DNA from: Luidia sarsii
Lineage: Eukaryota; Echinodermata; Asteroidea; Paxillosida; Luidiidae
Direction of reading: 5' to 3'
Assembly: GCA_949987565.1 (NCBI GenBank)
Contig: OX465114.1
Span: forward strand, 8,623,243-8,687,242
DNA length: 64,000 bases
Part shown: positions 10,968-22,568 of the stretch, in pieces
Position numbering within the stretch: position 1 is the first letter of the stretch
How the letters are laid out: every line of letters starts with the position of its first letter
Translations under genes and position numbers: made by a program
The notes under the pieces: generated by a model
Told to the model about the DNA's origin: nothing
Databases searched by the model: none
The model's input: the letters and a program-made list of their open reading frames with translations, nothing else

Positions 10968-11335
10968 AGCCCCTACACAACATTAGTCGAGGTCAAACAA
11001 TAGCATCCATACGTTGTCTGATCCAACATATGCATGCAGTAGCACACCTGTGAAAATTTCAGCTCAATCCGCCAACCGAGTCTCGAGAAAATCGTGAAAA
11101 CCGCTTCATTTGTTTCGCGAAAATGCAGCATTCCACCCCATACTGTTGCAAAAAAATAGTTAGATCTCAGTGAGACATAAACAATTTCTTTTACTCTTTT
11201 CTCCCGAAATACAACATTTTAGGCAGAAATATTTCAGTGTGAGGTTTCTACTACAACCATCTTCAAACTGTATAAGTTTCATGTAAATCTGTGGAGATTT
11301 CTGTTTTTCGTCCTTACCAATGTTGTGTAGGGGCT
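10968..11335. mobile_element. MITE, family E, TTAA target sites (piggyBac-like), copy 1
   Basis: The ends read agcccctacacaacatt and its exact complement, flanked by TTAA at 10964-10967 and 11336-11339. It has no transposase frame. The TTAA duplication and clean terminal repeats fit a piggyBac-type non-autonomous element. A second copy is at 26893-27237. Confidence 0.75.
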
Positions 11336-11339
11336 TTAA

Positions 11340-12067
11340 AACAACCTTCCGGCATCCTAAAAAAAAAAAAAAGAAGGAAAAAAAAAACCCAACCCAAAAC
11401 CACACACACGAAACCTGGCCATTAAACTTGACATCATACCCCAGTGACTAGTTCCTAATTCAATTTTGGCCGCATTCCAGCAGCTCTGTGTTTTCGCAGT
11501 TCTGCCCCTCTCCCCTCCCCTCCCGCCCCCAGGGGGAGACAGTAAAATGAGAAGAAGAAAAAAGAACACGCAACAAAAAAACACCCGACCTTCCCTCAAA
11601 ATCAAGCTCGGAGGGGAAAGAGGGATTTAGTGAGGAGGGAGGGAGGGAGGGAGGGAGGGAGGGAGGGGGAAGAGGAGGAGAAGGAGGCAGGCGGACCGTG
11701 TACACCAATGTGTTGTGGAATGTGCGTTTCAAGTGTCGCTGCGTAATCTTACACACTTCTTATCAGTGTCAATTTGCTTTGACTGGAGACAGACCAGCCA
11801 CAAGCATGTCACAAGCACCGACATACATGCGCGCATTATTTTCTTATTATTTCTCTTTTTCTTTTGACATGTGTTTTTGTCAGCGATCCGCGAGTCAACT
11901 ATGACCCTCTATGAACTGGAGGCACGGGCTGCTGTTTTATTTTCCACACCCCGTCACGGATTTTCCACGGATATTATGAGAATGATTCCGAGTGCAGTGT
12001 GTAGGCGACTACTGAAACTGAATCGGCAAGACAAAACTTTATGTTTCAAGATGAGATTTTGTCTTCT
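11340..12067 (+). other. intron stretch with poly-A and GGGA repeat
   Basis: It contains A-rich runs after the MITE and a short (GGGA)n tract at about 11634-11670. The open frames here are low complexity. No gene was recognised. Confidence 0.6.
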
Positions 12068-12310
12068 GGGCCCAATTTCATAGAGCTGCTTAAGCGTGAA
12101 AATCTGCTAAGCAGAAAAGGTCTTCCTTGTATAAGCAGGATTTCAAACTGTACTGTGATGCGATGTCCATTGCTTTTGACTTGTTTTCCACTCTTCTTTA
12201 CTTAGCATGAAATAAAAGTGAAGTTTGGGTAGGCAATGGGATCCTGTGGCTCATGAGTTTTTGCGCTGAAGCACATTTTGACGCTTAAGCGGCTCTATGA
12301 AATTGGCCCC
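12068..12310. mobile_element. MITE, family B, intact copy
   Basis: The terminal inverted repeats read gggcccaatttcatagagct and the complementary cggctctatgaaattggccc, both extended by gcttaagcg. The element is 243 bases and has no coding frame. It is the reference copy for this family here. Confidence 0.8.
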
Positions 12311-12635
12311 TGATGACGACAGGGAAGAGTGCACACTGCCAAAATGATTGAATTGCCGGCGCTTTTCAGAGCCGCACTCTGTCCCAAAAGAAATGCGTTG
12401 CATGGTGTCGCATAGGTAGCTGCCAACCATTCCTATTTTGGAGGAATCATTCCTCTTTTTTGTTAAAAAATGTATCACTTTTTACAACCTCTTGACACCA
12501 GATTCTGGTTTTTGGCTTGGAAATACACATGTATTCCTATGGTAGTTTGCTCTGTGGTTCCCCTTTTTTAGAAGAAGTATTCCTAAATTTCTTTAAGATA
12601 GGTTGGCAGCTATGGTGTCACCGCAAGCCTTCCGC
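12311..12635. mobile_element. family A foldback fragment split by a smaller MITE
   Basis: The outer parts (tgattgaattgccggcgctt, gagccgcactct, and after the gap ggtgtcaccgcaag) are the right arm of family A. A 194-base insert at 12418-12611 has exact 11-base inverted ends agctgccaacc and is flanked by about ten bases of duplicated target (atggtgtc plus two). Confidence 0.65.
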
Positions 12636-14919
12636 AGCCTTCATTTCTAGGTTTTACATGTACATGTACATGTACCGGTAGAATGAGTCTGAGAGCAATC
12701 CAGAGATTTGTAAAAGGATCTAACAACTGAAAAAAAAAAAAATCTCTGCCATTCAAATCCAACTGCTTCATATTGAGCTCTCATCTCAGCAGTTTGTGTT
12801 AAGGCCCCCTGCACACTTATTCGGACTCTGCAGGAATCTAGCGGAACCAGCCGGGAGGGGAGAAGTTTCAAAATGCCCTTCGAAGGCTTAGGATGTGCCT
12901 TGGAACGTGCTCGGAGCGCTGCTTGCCCATTCCCGTTGGATTCCCAGACCCAGACTCGAATGTAGTTGGACTTTGGGCATATTTTAAATGCTGTTAGATT
13001 CATAGACATAGGTTTTTATAAACCTACAGGTATAGACGATCGATAGCAGACTGAAATGCCATGGAGGCTGCCATCTTTGAAAAAGTACATGTGTGTATGG
13101 GCGGAAGTAAACAATGCTGCTACCATTATGTATACTGTGCGTATATAGAAAAACCAAGAGAAATAATATTATTCATATTATTTATTATTATTATTTATTC
13201 GGCCAAGGAAAACAAACAAGTAGTACATTCAAGGTGAGAAAGGTCATACAGCCTATATCATGGAAATTCAAGATGGGAGAAAAATGGTTGAATAATTACC
13301 AAACAAGGATAATATATGTACATGTATGTTCATGTATCAGACGTGATAGTTCAGGATGAGAAGGGGAAGAGATGGGGCAAGGACTGGGGATGAAGGGGAA
13401 GAGATTCGGCAGGAGGGTTAGAGGGAAGGAGTACAAAAAGCAGAGTAAGGACAATCCAATCTAAGACAGCCAATCTATGCTTGAACATTGCCGTGTCATA
13501 GAACCATGGGTAAACTTCAACGCTTGTCACATCAGTGGCGAATGTACACAAATGTATGGCAATGCTCTAAACTTCTGCCCATACTTTGGTTTCCCATTGG
13601 CATTACAGTATCCTGACGTCTTTTCTAATAGGCACTGACCGTCTATAGGCTGTATATGTATGTATGTCTATGATTAGAATGCAGTTCGAATGTCCGGTCT
13701 GCGCTTCGAATATCCAGGAATATGCAAAGAATTTTCATTCCGACGGCATTCCAGCTCACACCGCCTCTAACTAAGGTTTAAACATGGTCGATGCTACAAC
13801 TGTACTACTTTTTACTAGATAGGATATCTGAAGCTCTGTAATATTTACACATCTGTAGACACTCATCAAAATCTGAAAGGCCTTCTCTGAATGCAGCACT
13901 TGTTACTCTTCAAAACGCTTCAAAATAATGCCATTCCGTGAAAGGTTACAATGGCTGGAGTATCACCTCCACATAAAGCATATCTTCTTTTTTGAGATAC
14001 TCACAAAGCGTTGAAGGCGTTTGGTACACTATTTTGCAGTACTGCACTGATATGGTGATATACTCCCCAAAGTATTGTAAGAAGTCATGCACAACATTGT
14101 TGGTAAATCTAATAACGCTACCAATAGTTCATCTAATATCTACGATATGCTTGAGCAACACGTGCACTTCACTGCACACAAGTCTCATTATATTAATGTG
14201 ATGCTGCAACTGCAATAGTCCCCCCATACATGTACATGTACATGTACATGTATAAACAAGTCATTTCTTTTCAATACCGCCATACATTTGTATGATACCA
14301 AGATTCCAACTTAAGGCCATCCTTGCAGATTGCAGTGTCATACTCCAAACAAATAGGGCCCGTATACAAATCAGCTATACCATACATGTACATATCATGA
14401 TAGTTAAAAATGCTACTTTAACTTTGTCACAGTAGCTCCACTACAATACTTGAACTACACTTTAATACATTCAATAAAGTATCCATATGTCTGTGCACGA
14501 TGAATTTCCAGTAGTACTATGTACAGTGTATGTCATGAGTTGCTTAACATAATATACAAAGCCTTTTTATTTGTTTTAAAAGTCTCACTTCCTCGAAAAC
14601 GGGGCTTATCGGGGGTCTGAGTTGAAGTTAATGAGGAAGAGATGCCAATAAAAGCACCAGAATACGGCCATCTCTTTCAAAATGGAGTTTTAAAGTCATC
14701 CGGTGTGCGGATTGAAAGCCACAAACGGGAAAAGAAACCGTGAGGACTTGCTGGCGGGCCTGACTTTTTGATCCCGTTAAGACCCTTTTCAAGGGCGGAA
14801 TAGTGAATGGTTACTGCTTGACCCTCCAAACATCGTGGGCAGAGATTTGCAGCCTGTGCCATTGTGTAAAGTCGGATTTTTAGCCACATTTTGTGGGATT
14901 CATCATTGCCCGTAGACAA
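12636..14919 (+). other. intron stretch without recognised genes
   Basis: The sequence is mostly AT-rich with scattered acatgt runs (notably 14228-14252). No coding exon, tRNA or clear element was recognised. Confidence 0.5.
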
Positions 14920-15105
14920 GGGCCCCAATTTCACAGAGCCGCCTTTATTATAAAAAAAAATTACCCCTGCTGAACAGGATCTTCCTGAAATGTAAACAGG
15001 ATGACAAACCACACTGTGATGTGATGCCGGTTGTGCTCAACTTGTATTCCACCCACTCTTCTCAACTTAGAGCATAGAACAATGATTAAATGAGGTTTTT
15101 TTGGC
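14920..15105. mobile_element. MITE, family B, degraded copy
   Basis: The left end ggccccaatttcacagagcc and interior blocks (gtaaacaggatgacaaacca, cttgtattccacc) match family B. The right end is eroded. Confidence 0.6.
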
Positions 15106-15114
15106 CTTACATGT

Positions 15115-15230
15115 ACTCGACATGATAAACACTGAGTGCTCAGTGCTTTGCCTGGTGCCCGATAAAAATGTTCCAGGCAGCTTGGGCGGGATTCGAACTC
15201 GTAACTCTCAAATTCTAGTACGGTATTATT
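15115..15230. mobile_element. SINE-like element, family 2, fragment
   Basis: It contains gagtgctcagtgctttgcct, caggcagcttgggcgggatt and cgaactcgtaactc, as in the copies near 3300 and 50200. The last block resembles the complement of a tRNA T-arm. Confidence 0.6.
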
Positions 15231-16860
15231 AAAATGTATACAGGGCTTTCAGCATGACCTGCCGGAATCAAAACGTTTGGCCCTTTCCATTTCGTCCGGC
15301 CCGAAACGTCCGGCCCTCCTCAATTTCAGTGTTTGCATTTTGGCCATTTAAATCAATGAGCAGTTTGCAGCATTTGTGCATATTGATTTGCGTTGATCAG
15401 ATTTAGGTAGATGCTTTTTAGTTGCTGTATTTCCCCCGAGGAAAGGTGTCCTTACTGTCCTACATGTACATGTACATACACATGGGAATGTGAAACGATA
15501 CTCTTTGCTACAATCTCATCAGAATGCAGCGTATACATGTGGCTGTCTACGGTTTAACCGAGTCGAGGGTCCGGCATTTTTTTTTCAGTTTTGAGTTTTC
15601 CCAAAACGGCCCAAGCCTTCTCTCTGATATGCCCCATGTATGTACATGTGTACATGTACTGGTTGTAAACCAACCCTCCCCCCAAATGGACTGCCACCTT
15701 GGGCCCATAAAATCCCAGGGGAAAACCCCCAACAACTTATCCATCGTAAGTTTAGTCACCATGCATCGTGAGGCTTTTTTTTTCCCTTCAAAATCCAGGC
15801 CTTTGTCAAAACGAAACAGTCGGGGGGGGGGAGGGTTGGGGGAGAAGCCGCGATAGTTCCTGGCAGACAGGATCTTCAGGAAGTCCTGAAACTGGACTGA
15901 CCGTGAAATAACAAACAGATGAAATGTTTGGACATTGACACCGCTATTTCAGGGGGAAAGAAGGGGACAAAGAAAGAAAGAGACCGACATTTGTGCGTTC
16001 TTTCCTTGTTTTGCTGAGAGTGAAAGTGCACTGTCTATTCTATCAGTTGCAGGAAGTGGGAAAATCATTCACAGACGGCACCTTTTTTTTCGGCTGTGGC
16101 TCGGCATAGCACACAGGTCTATTGGGAGTGGCTGCAGCCACTAGCCGGTGGCTTCCTATTGACGCGCGCATCATTTTAAGCCATTGGTGGTGTCTTTGGC
16201 CACTGCTGTACATGTACATGTAGTCGCAGTTGGTACTTGGTACCGGTACATGTACTGGTACAATTGAGTGTGTTTTTGATGCATACAAGAATCAGTGCCA
16301 CTGTCATTCTCAATGCAAAGTCTACAGAGTCATTAGTCTGCTTTTTCCATCGATGGCGAGGTTTTTTTGGGGGTATTCTGAATGATTTTCAACAATTCCT
16401 TCAAACAGTATTCCCTCTTGAAAAACAAACTCTCACAATGTCATTTCAAATTTCAGACAAGTGGTAAAATTGTAAAATTCTTAATACAGTCTACAAAGTC
16501 ATTGGGCAGCTTTTTTTGTATTGAGAGTAAGATTTTGGGGGTTATTCTAAATGATTTTCTGCAATTTCTCTAAACCGGACTCCCTCTAAAAAACAAACCC
16601 GCATTTTTTATTTAAAGACGACGAGCAATGCACAGAAACCATTCGAAATATCAGAACTTACGACGGGCGATCCATCGTAAGTTGAGTTACGATGCATGGT
16701 AAGGCTATGTCCAAATCCACCCCTGGCTGCTTTTAGATAAGTGTGTAAGATTCGAGAACTCACGCTTCCGGAGCAGCGTGAATATCTGACGTACAGTACC
16801 TTGGGCCCCAATCCCGGCTATCGGGGGATCTGAAGGTTTCCGAACTCTCGGGACGGGTCT
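15231..16860 (+). other. intron stretch between SINE fragment and IgA stop
   Basis: Two related blocks near 16300-16400 and 16480-16580 (ttggggg(t)attctgaatgat-like) suggest an old duplication. Nothing coding was recognised. Confidence 0.5.
16607..16612 (-). promoter_or_regulatory. candidate polyadenylation signal of IgA
   Basis: The + strand TTTATT reads AATAAA on the minus strand, about 250 bases past the IgA stop codon. It is the first consensus signal noticed there. The region is AT-rich, so a chance match is possible. Confidence 0.3.
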
Positions 16861-18624
16861 CTAGGGGTTCCTGTCCCGCCGTCTGTTCACCTTGGCGTAG
16901 ACGGCGTTGGGGCCGTCCGCCTGCGACTGCGGATCCTGGTCTGCAGTTGGCTCCCCCTCCGCCCGGTTGGCGGCGGTCGCGCTTTTTCCCGCCAGCCCGC
17001 TGGGCAGAGTGGCGGCTCTCCCGTCACCCTGCCTGGCGCTCTGCTGCCGCTGCCTGGACGCGAAGGGCGCCGGCTTGGGCGGCAGGTCGGCGGCAATCTG
17101 CGTGTCGTAGACCGCCTCCTGCCCGGCCGCCATGGTGTAGTGCTTGATGGGCCCGCGCTTGGTCTTCTCCGGGACGGCGTACAGCACCGGCGAGGACCGT
17201 CCGGCGCCCTCGCCTCGGCTCGGCTCCGGTCCCGGCGGGCCGGCCGCCCCGGTCGGTGGGAGGTTCTCGTAGGTGCACTCGGTCTCCCCGTCGTCCGCAG
17301 CCGGCCCTTGCCGCCCCGGAGGAGGTTGGCGTCTCGCAACCCCAGCGCCTCTCGGCTTCACCGCTCCCTGCCTCTGCCGGGCCATGTGTCTGCCGAGGAG
17401 GACGATGACGACAGCCAGGAGGACGATGCCGAGGATCCCTCCGATTATGAGACCGGGGGAAGAGCTGGCGCTGTTTGACGAAGAGGAGGAGTCGTCCTTG
17501 CTGTTGGCCGGACCTGAAGTGCTTGTGTCCTCTTTGTCTGGGGCAGAGACGGTAGTGGCTAACTCCTTAGCAGGAAGCACAAGGAGGAGAGCCTTTCTCT
17601 GGCTCACATAGACATTGCTGCCCAGTATAGCCTTGCATCTGATCCTGGTGTTGTTGAACGTGTCAGCCATGACATTTGCAATCACGAGCTTCCGTCCCCC
17701 TTCAGTGAGCTCGTAGCGGTCATCCGTAGTGCTTTGGTCAACTCTAACCTGTGTCCCATCGTCTTTGGTCACAATCCATACATACATGTACCCATCAGCT
17801 TCGGCTTGGGGCGTGGCGTGCAGGCTGCATTTGAAGACCGCCCTCTGGCCTTGGTGCCGGGTAAGCGCAGTCGGAGAGACGGAAGCGGTGGTTGGTATCT
17901 GGAGAGGCGTCACAGTGCATCTTGGGCCAGTGGCTGGACTGTGCCCAACCACGCAGGTGTATTCCTTCATGTTGTCAGTGTCTTTAAGCACCCTCTCTAT
18001 TGACAACACACTGCGTGGTTGAACAACATGCGATGGGGTGATAGGATGGAGACCGGTGGGTCCATTTTCAAACCATTGTAGTTGTGCAGGTTGGTCTGAA
18101 GGAAGCCTGCAGGTCAGCGTAGCTGTCATATTCAACAGGGTTCGTGTGGGTGGCGGTTGTACCTCACAGGATGGTTGAGGATATATTATGGTCAGAGAAG
18201 CTTTGTCAGAGTCGTATGTGCTACTTGGAATATACTTGACATGTTCCCTGCTGTCTGGAATATACACTCGGCAGAAGTACTGCCCACTGTGCTGTGGCTG
18301 GACATTGTAGATGTGAAGACGATACTGCTCTGATTGCGAGTCAAGCTGGGCCTCCATGTGGTCTGTGTGATCTTCTACCACCTGATAACATGCAACCACA
18401 CGTTCAGGATCAGAACCCGGTTGTCTCACCAAAAACCAATGGGCTTTAGATGTTTTACAACTAGGATATTCACTCATGTAATCTGACCAGCAAGTGAATG
18501 TTACAGTACCTCCGATACCAGCCACTGCATTTGACGGATGGAGTTGAAATTCTGAGTTACAGCAGGCCGTGGGTATCAGGAACAGGACCAATCTAAGCAG
18601 AGCCACCGTCGCTGGTAACTCCAT
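16861..18624 (-). CDS. IgA: intronless three-Ig-domain transmembrane receptor with tyrosine-motif tail
   Basis: This encodes a type I membrane protein of 587 residues, counted from the Met at 18624. That Met directly precedes a hydrophobic signal peptide (MELPATVALLRLVLFLIPTA); the open frame extends 16 codons further, to 18672, but those residues are polar. Ig1 is V-like with Cys45 and Cys118 (motif SGQYFC) and an extra pair, Cys56 and Cys79. Two further Ig domains follow, to about residue 355, then a Thr/Ser stalk and one membrane helix at about 388-412. The 175-residue tail has Tyr452 (YENL, Grb2/SH2-like), Tyr482, Tyr496, Tyr506 and Tyr576 (VYAKV, ITIM-like). Activity, ligand and sign of signalling are unknown. 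It lies antisense in the dystrophin intron, has no visible intron, and was duplicated to give IgB. It is not assigned to a named family. Confidence 0.85.
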   Translation of the reverse strand: MELPATVALLRLVLFLIPTACCNSEFQLHPSNAVAGIGGTVTFTCWSDYMSEYPSCKTSKAHWFLVRQPGSDPERVVACYQVVEDHTDHMEAQLDSQSEQYRLHIYNVQPQHSGQYFCRVYIPDSREHVKYIPSSTYDSDKASLTIIYPQPSCEVQPPPTRTLLNMTATLTCRLPSDQPAQLQWFENGPTGLHPITPSHVVQPRSVLSIERVLKDTDNMKEYTCVVGHSPATGPRCTVTPLQIPTTASVSPTALTRHQGQRAVFKCSLHATPQAEADGYMYVWIVTKDDGTQVRVDQSTTDDRYELTEGGRKLVIANVMADTFNNTRIRCKAILGSNVYVSQRKALLLVLPAKELATTVSAPDKEDTSTSGPANSKDDSSSSSNSASSSPGLIIGGILGIVLLAVVIVLLGRHMARQRQGAVKPRGAGVARRQPPPGRQGPAADDGETECTYENLPPTGAAGPPGPEPSRGEGAGRSSPVLYAVPEKTKRGPIKHYTMAAGQEAVYDTQIAADLPPKPAPFASRQRQQSARQGDGRAATLPSGLAGKSATAANRAEGEPTADQDPQSQADGPNAVYAKVNRRRDRNP

Positions 18625-18724
18625 CTCTGAGCTCAGAGTGGAGTCAGACTCTCCCGTCTTCCCGTCGGTCAAAGATGGCGGCTACTGTAGGCTGGTGAAC
18701 TCAGTCGTCTGGTCAGCGGCCAGG

Positions 18725-19375
18725 GTTAAGTGTACTGTCTGACCGACGAAAAATCGTTGACAGTTAAAAACGAAAAAAGCTTTCTTTGCCAATTTTTCAA
18801 ATTGTTCAAAAGTTCCCAGTCAGTTTTTCCTTTTAAGGAAAAAAAAGGGTGGATCCTTCTAGTCAAAGCAAAGTCACTCTGAGCCGTATCAGCCGCGAGT
18901 CAGATTTGTTGTCAAACATTCACTCTGTAAAATCAGTTTTCAATCCCTGGCTTGCCACATTCTCGTGTCGGAGAAATAACATCACGTGGCTCCAATCCCC
19001 CTTGTGACAATGTCTGTCTGTGCTGTCCGGGCCACAAGAGGAAATGTGTTTTGTTTAATTGGAAAACTGTCACCACCGCTGAGATGACGTCTGCCGCTAT
19101 ATATTCAGAATGAGGCCAGCCCTAGTTTCCTTTTGCTAGTCCAGAGGTGAGGCCCACCCAAAAAAGAGAAACATTTGGTCTTATTGCTCTGGATATCTTT
19201 TTCTGGATGTACTTCTGCTTTGCTTGGACAGGGGCCAGGGAGAAATGCCCTGGGATAATTTCCTCGACTGTTTCCTGCTCGGTCTAAAGAGTTCTTGCCC
19301 ATGCATGGCTTGTACACTGTGCATGAATGCTCAGCCATGTCATACTGGAGGGCTCTTCATACATTTGTAGGTCCC
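18725..19375 (-). other. 5' flank of IgA, conserved in IgB
   Basis: This flank is nearly the same as 24915-25515. It includes a fragment matching the tail of SINE family 1 (ttctttgccaatttttcaaa, agttcccagtcagt) at about 18779-18825 and a possible TATA box. It is a plausible promoter region, but function is not shown. Confidence 0.5.
19095..19106 (-). promoter_or_regulatory. possible TATA box upstream of IgA
   Basis: On the minus strand the sequence reads AATATATAG about 475 bases upstream of the chosen IgA start, next to a CRE-like tgacgtc. The same arrangement exists upstream of IgB at about 25286-25294. Its conservation reflects the duplication and does not prove function; the distance implies a long 5' UTR. 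Confidence 0.25.
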
Positions 19376-19384
19376 CAGGTCAGG

Positions 19385-20215
19385 GCTTTAGCTCTGGCTC
19401 TGGAATATTGCTCTAGCTCTGGCCCTGGCTCTGGCTCTGCCAATTGCAAGGACAACATCTCTTGCAGTAACCCATGCCATGACTCTGGAAATGGCCCTGT
19501 CAATGACTCTGGCTCTGGCTCTGGCTCTGGCTCTGGATTCTTGCTCTGGCTCTGGCTCTGGCTCTGGCTCTAGTTCATACTCTGGCCCTGGCAAAAGCTT
19601 TGGCTCTGGCCTTGACCCTGTCCTTGACCCTGGCAATTGCATTGACAAGAGCTCTTGCAGTAACCCAGGCAATGACTGGGAATATCCCTGTAGATGGCTC
19701 TGGTTCTGGCCTTGACCCTGGCCCTGGTCCTGGCCCTGGTCCTGGTCCTGGTCCTGGTCCTGACCCTGGTCCTGGTCCTGGTCCTGGTCCTGGCCCTGGT
19801 CCTGGTCATGGCCCTGGTCCTGGTCCTGGTCCTGGCCCTGGCCCTGGCCCTGGCCCTGGCCCTGGCCCTGGCCCTGGTCCTGGTCCTGGCCCTGGCCCTG
19901 ACCCTGGTCCTGGTCCTGGCCCTGGCCCTGGCCCTGGCCCTGGTAATTGCAAGGACAATGGCTCTTGCAGTAACCCAGGCAATGACTCTGGCAATGGCCC
20001 TGCCAATGGCTCTGGTTCTGGCCTTTGCTCTGGCTTTGGCTATGGCTCTGATTCAGGCTCTGGCCATGGCATTGGCCCTGGCATTGGCCATGACATTGGC
20101 CCTGGCAATTGCAGTAAAAAATACCCTGCCAATGGCCCTGACAATGGCAATGATCCTGACAATGGCTCTGGCCTTGGCGTTGGCTCTGGCTTTGGCTTGG
20201 GCTTTCCGCATCCCC
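19385..20215. repeat. CTGGCY hexanucleotide-derived repeat upstream of IgA
   Basis: Units of ctggct, ctggcc and ctggtc dominate, with longer interspersed modules carrying gcaattgcaaggacaa and cttgcagtaacccaggcaat. Frames on both strands are repeat artefacts (Gly-Pro, Ala-Leu, Gln-Gly). Confidence 0.9.
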
Positions 20216-20233
20216 CAGCATCATATGAAAGTG

Positions 20234-20610
20234 ATATACAAAAATGTTGCAAACTGCTTACTGACTAAAATTACCAAAATGTAAATCTTAAAATTTAGTG
20301 GGCCTGACGTTTCGATCCTAGCAGGACCCTTCTCAAAGGCAGAGTGACAAGGACAAAACAGATACATGTACATGGAGGAAGGGGAAGGGGGAGGGGAGAG
20401 TGAATAGGACACGGATGAGAAACAAAGGACAAAGAGTGAAGCTGGTAGGGAGACTCTTCACTCTTTGTCCTTTGTTTCTCATCCGTGTCCTATTCACTCT
20501 CCCTTCCCCCTTCCCCTTCCTCCATGTACATGTATCTGTTTTGTCCTTGTCACTCTGCCTTTGAGAAGGGTCCTGCTAGGATCGAAACGTCAGGCCCACT
20601 AAATTTTAAG
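20234..20610. mobile_element. foldback element, family C, with target-site duplication
   Basis: Arms of about 155 bases are nearly perfect inverted copies. Each carries gggcctgacgtttcgatcct then agcaggaccc. The 14-base direct repeat atcatatgaaagtg flanks the element (20220-20233 and 20611-20624). The paralogous site in duplication copy 2 (about 26300-26316) has a single, slightly diverged version of the target and no element. Confidence 0.85.
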
Positions 20611-20946
20611 ATCATATGAAAGTGTTACAACTCATTCAGGTTTTATATCTCAATCCTATTGTTTCAAATGAAATTTTAAAACTCTATTAATAAAAGGCAG
20701 TGAATCTGTTGTGACTTGTAATTTGAAACAATTGATTAAGAGGCCGAGAGATACTTCAACCCAGGATTCTGATTTAACGTACATGTACAAGCACTCTACC
20801 ACAGCCCTTGGGAGAGGGCTTTCCAAATAGGTTGGGATGCCAGTCAGAATCATTGGACCATTAAATCTGCAAGGAATTACACCCCCCGTCTCCATTCAGA
20901 GGCTTAACAGCAATCAGTTGTGAACCTATGGCCAATGTCATACATG

Positions 20947-21175
20947 TAGAACCGCTTAAGCACCAAAAATTTGTTTAAGCCTGAAAAATCTCCCTCAAAA
21001 GAATCAGGTGGCCAGTTGAATTTCCACTTGTATTTCATGCGAAGCAACCGATATTAGAATATAAGTCAGGCACAACATGCATCAATTGAAGTATGGTTTT
21101 CAATCTGGTTTTAACCAGAGGAGATTTCTCGCTCAGCAGAGCTTTATTCTTTAGCAGCTTTGTGAAATTGGGCCC
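20947..21175. mobile_element. MITE, family B, diverged copy
   Basis: It starts agaaccgcttaagca and ends tttgtgaaattgggccc, with the family's inverted ends. It is present in copy 1 of the segmental duplication, while copy 2 joins directly across this position near 26460. Confidence 0.65.
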
Positions 21176-21177
21176 TT

Positions 21178-22568
21178 GCTACAGCAGTGCATGGATCACA
21201 CAGAGTGGATGCTGGTTTTTAATCGTACTCAAGTCTAGTCCAGTGAGAACAGGCAGGAGTGTTTAATCAACCATTGTGGAGCTGGCTACTGATAGGACAC
21301 ATATGCATGCAGTAATCAATATCTGGACAACTAGTACACACTTGATAGTCTAAATCTAATATCAACATGAAACTGCTTTACGGACTAAAAATGGGCAATT
21401 CCAGGAAAAATGTTCACTTAAGTGGTAAAAACCCCAGTTTCAAATTGCTCTCAAGTCTCCAAATTTTCTTAAAAAGTAATACATGTACATATACATGTAT
21501 ACATGTATTTACATTTTTCAATGAACAAAACATCATCACGAAAAAAATTTGTATTTTTTTCTACCAGTGAAAATATTGTATGATTGTTTCACAATAATAA
21601 AGAAATGTGGTTATTTTTAAGGATTTTGTAGTCCTGTCTCCAAAGAAGGCTAAAAATCTCCAGAGGTCTCCTTCAACTTTTAAGCAGTAGTTTAGTGTAT
21701 ATGTATATGTCAGCAGAAAATTACAATGAATTTTTACATAATTCAGCAAGTTTTGAGCCACTGATCCTCAAAGTTGAGTGATTTCTTTAACATGAGATGT
21801 ATCATGTCCGTTGCATTTTTTTTTACTTTGAAGTTTTTATAGGAAACAGGAAATTACTGTGAAGTTACTGCAAATTCACTTTCTATGTTAGGATTAAGTC
21901 CCCTTACTTGTGTGTAGCAACCATATTCCCTTATGACTTACAGTTTTTACACTAATTGTGTTTCATACATAACATTTTGTGTTATGGACATAACACTTTG
22001 TGTAACAAACATGTACATGTACAGTACGTGACACCTCATATCCATCAAGTTGCACAAACAAAAGTAATTATCGGTTTCAATTTCTTGGGGATAGTGGGAT
22101 GTGACTAGTAACTCATCCTCATAAAAATTATGATCCATTTTCCATTTTAACCCCTAAAAAGTCTCCAGATTTCAGATCACCCTGACAACCCTGTTAGATA
22201 ACGCCATTCCAACCTCTCGAACTCTTGACTGCTTACTAGCAGCACGCATGCTTTGGAGTTATGTAGCAGCAAGGTTACACATAGCAGCCAAGTCAGTCTG
22301 ATCAAGTACTCTCCTTCTATACAAGAGATGGCATCTCATGGCAGGCTCCAGGGACTGCTTGACGGACTAAAAATTCAACAAACTTCTACAAAGCGGGGAA
22401 ATTTAGAGGCCTTACATTTCAGTCCTAGCATGACCCAAGTCTGTCAATCAGCATTTCTCCTTTATCCATTGTCTGTCACCGGTATCTTATCTTTCACTTC
22501 CCTTCCTATCTGTTTGCTCAAAACTCTCATAATGTCTCTTTTTTATTTATTTATTTATTTGGAGTGAT
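21178..22568 (+). other. duplicated non-coding sequence in copy 1
   Basis: Parts match copy 2 (21180-21400 against about 26465-26690; 22370-22460 against 26690-26790). The AT-rich block between them is absent from copy 2. No gene was recognised. Confidence 0.6.

Larger units (their letters stand above)
16995..22460. repeat. tandem segmental duplication, copy 1 (contains IgA)
   Basis: This block is repeated in the same orientation at about 23222-26790. The match covers the IgA gene except its last codons, the 5' flank, a hexanucleotide-repeat tract, and unique-looking sequence such as the stretches near 20820-20900 and 21180-21400. Copy 1 is longer because it gained a foldback element (20234-20610) and other insertions after duplication. 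Confidence 0.85.

Noticed and set aside
10436..11053. 205-codon open frame
   Set aside because: It begins in degenerate tandem repeat and ends inside the TTAA MITE; composition is low in complexity.
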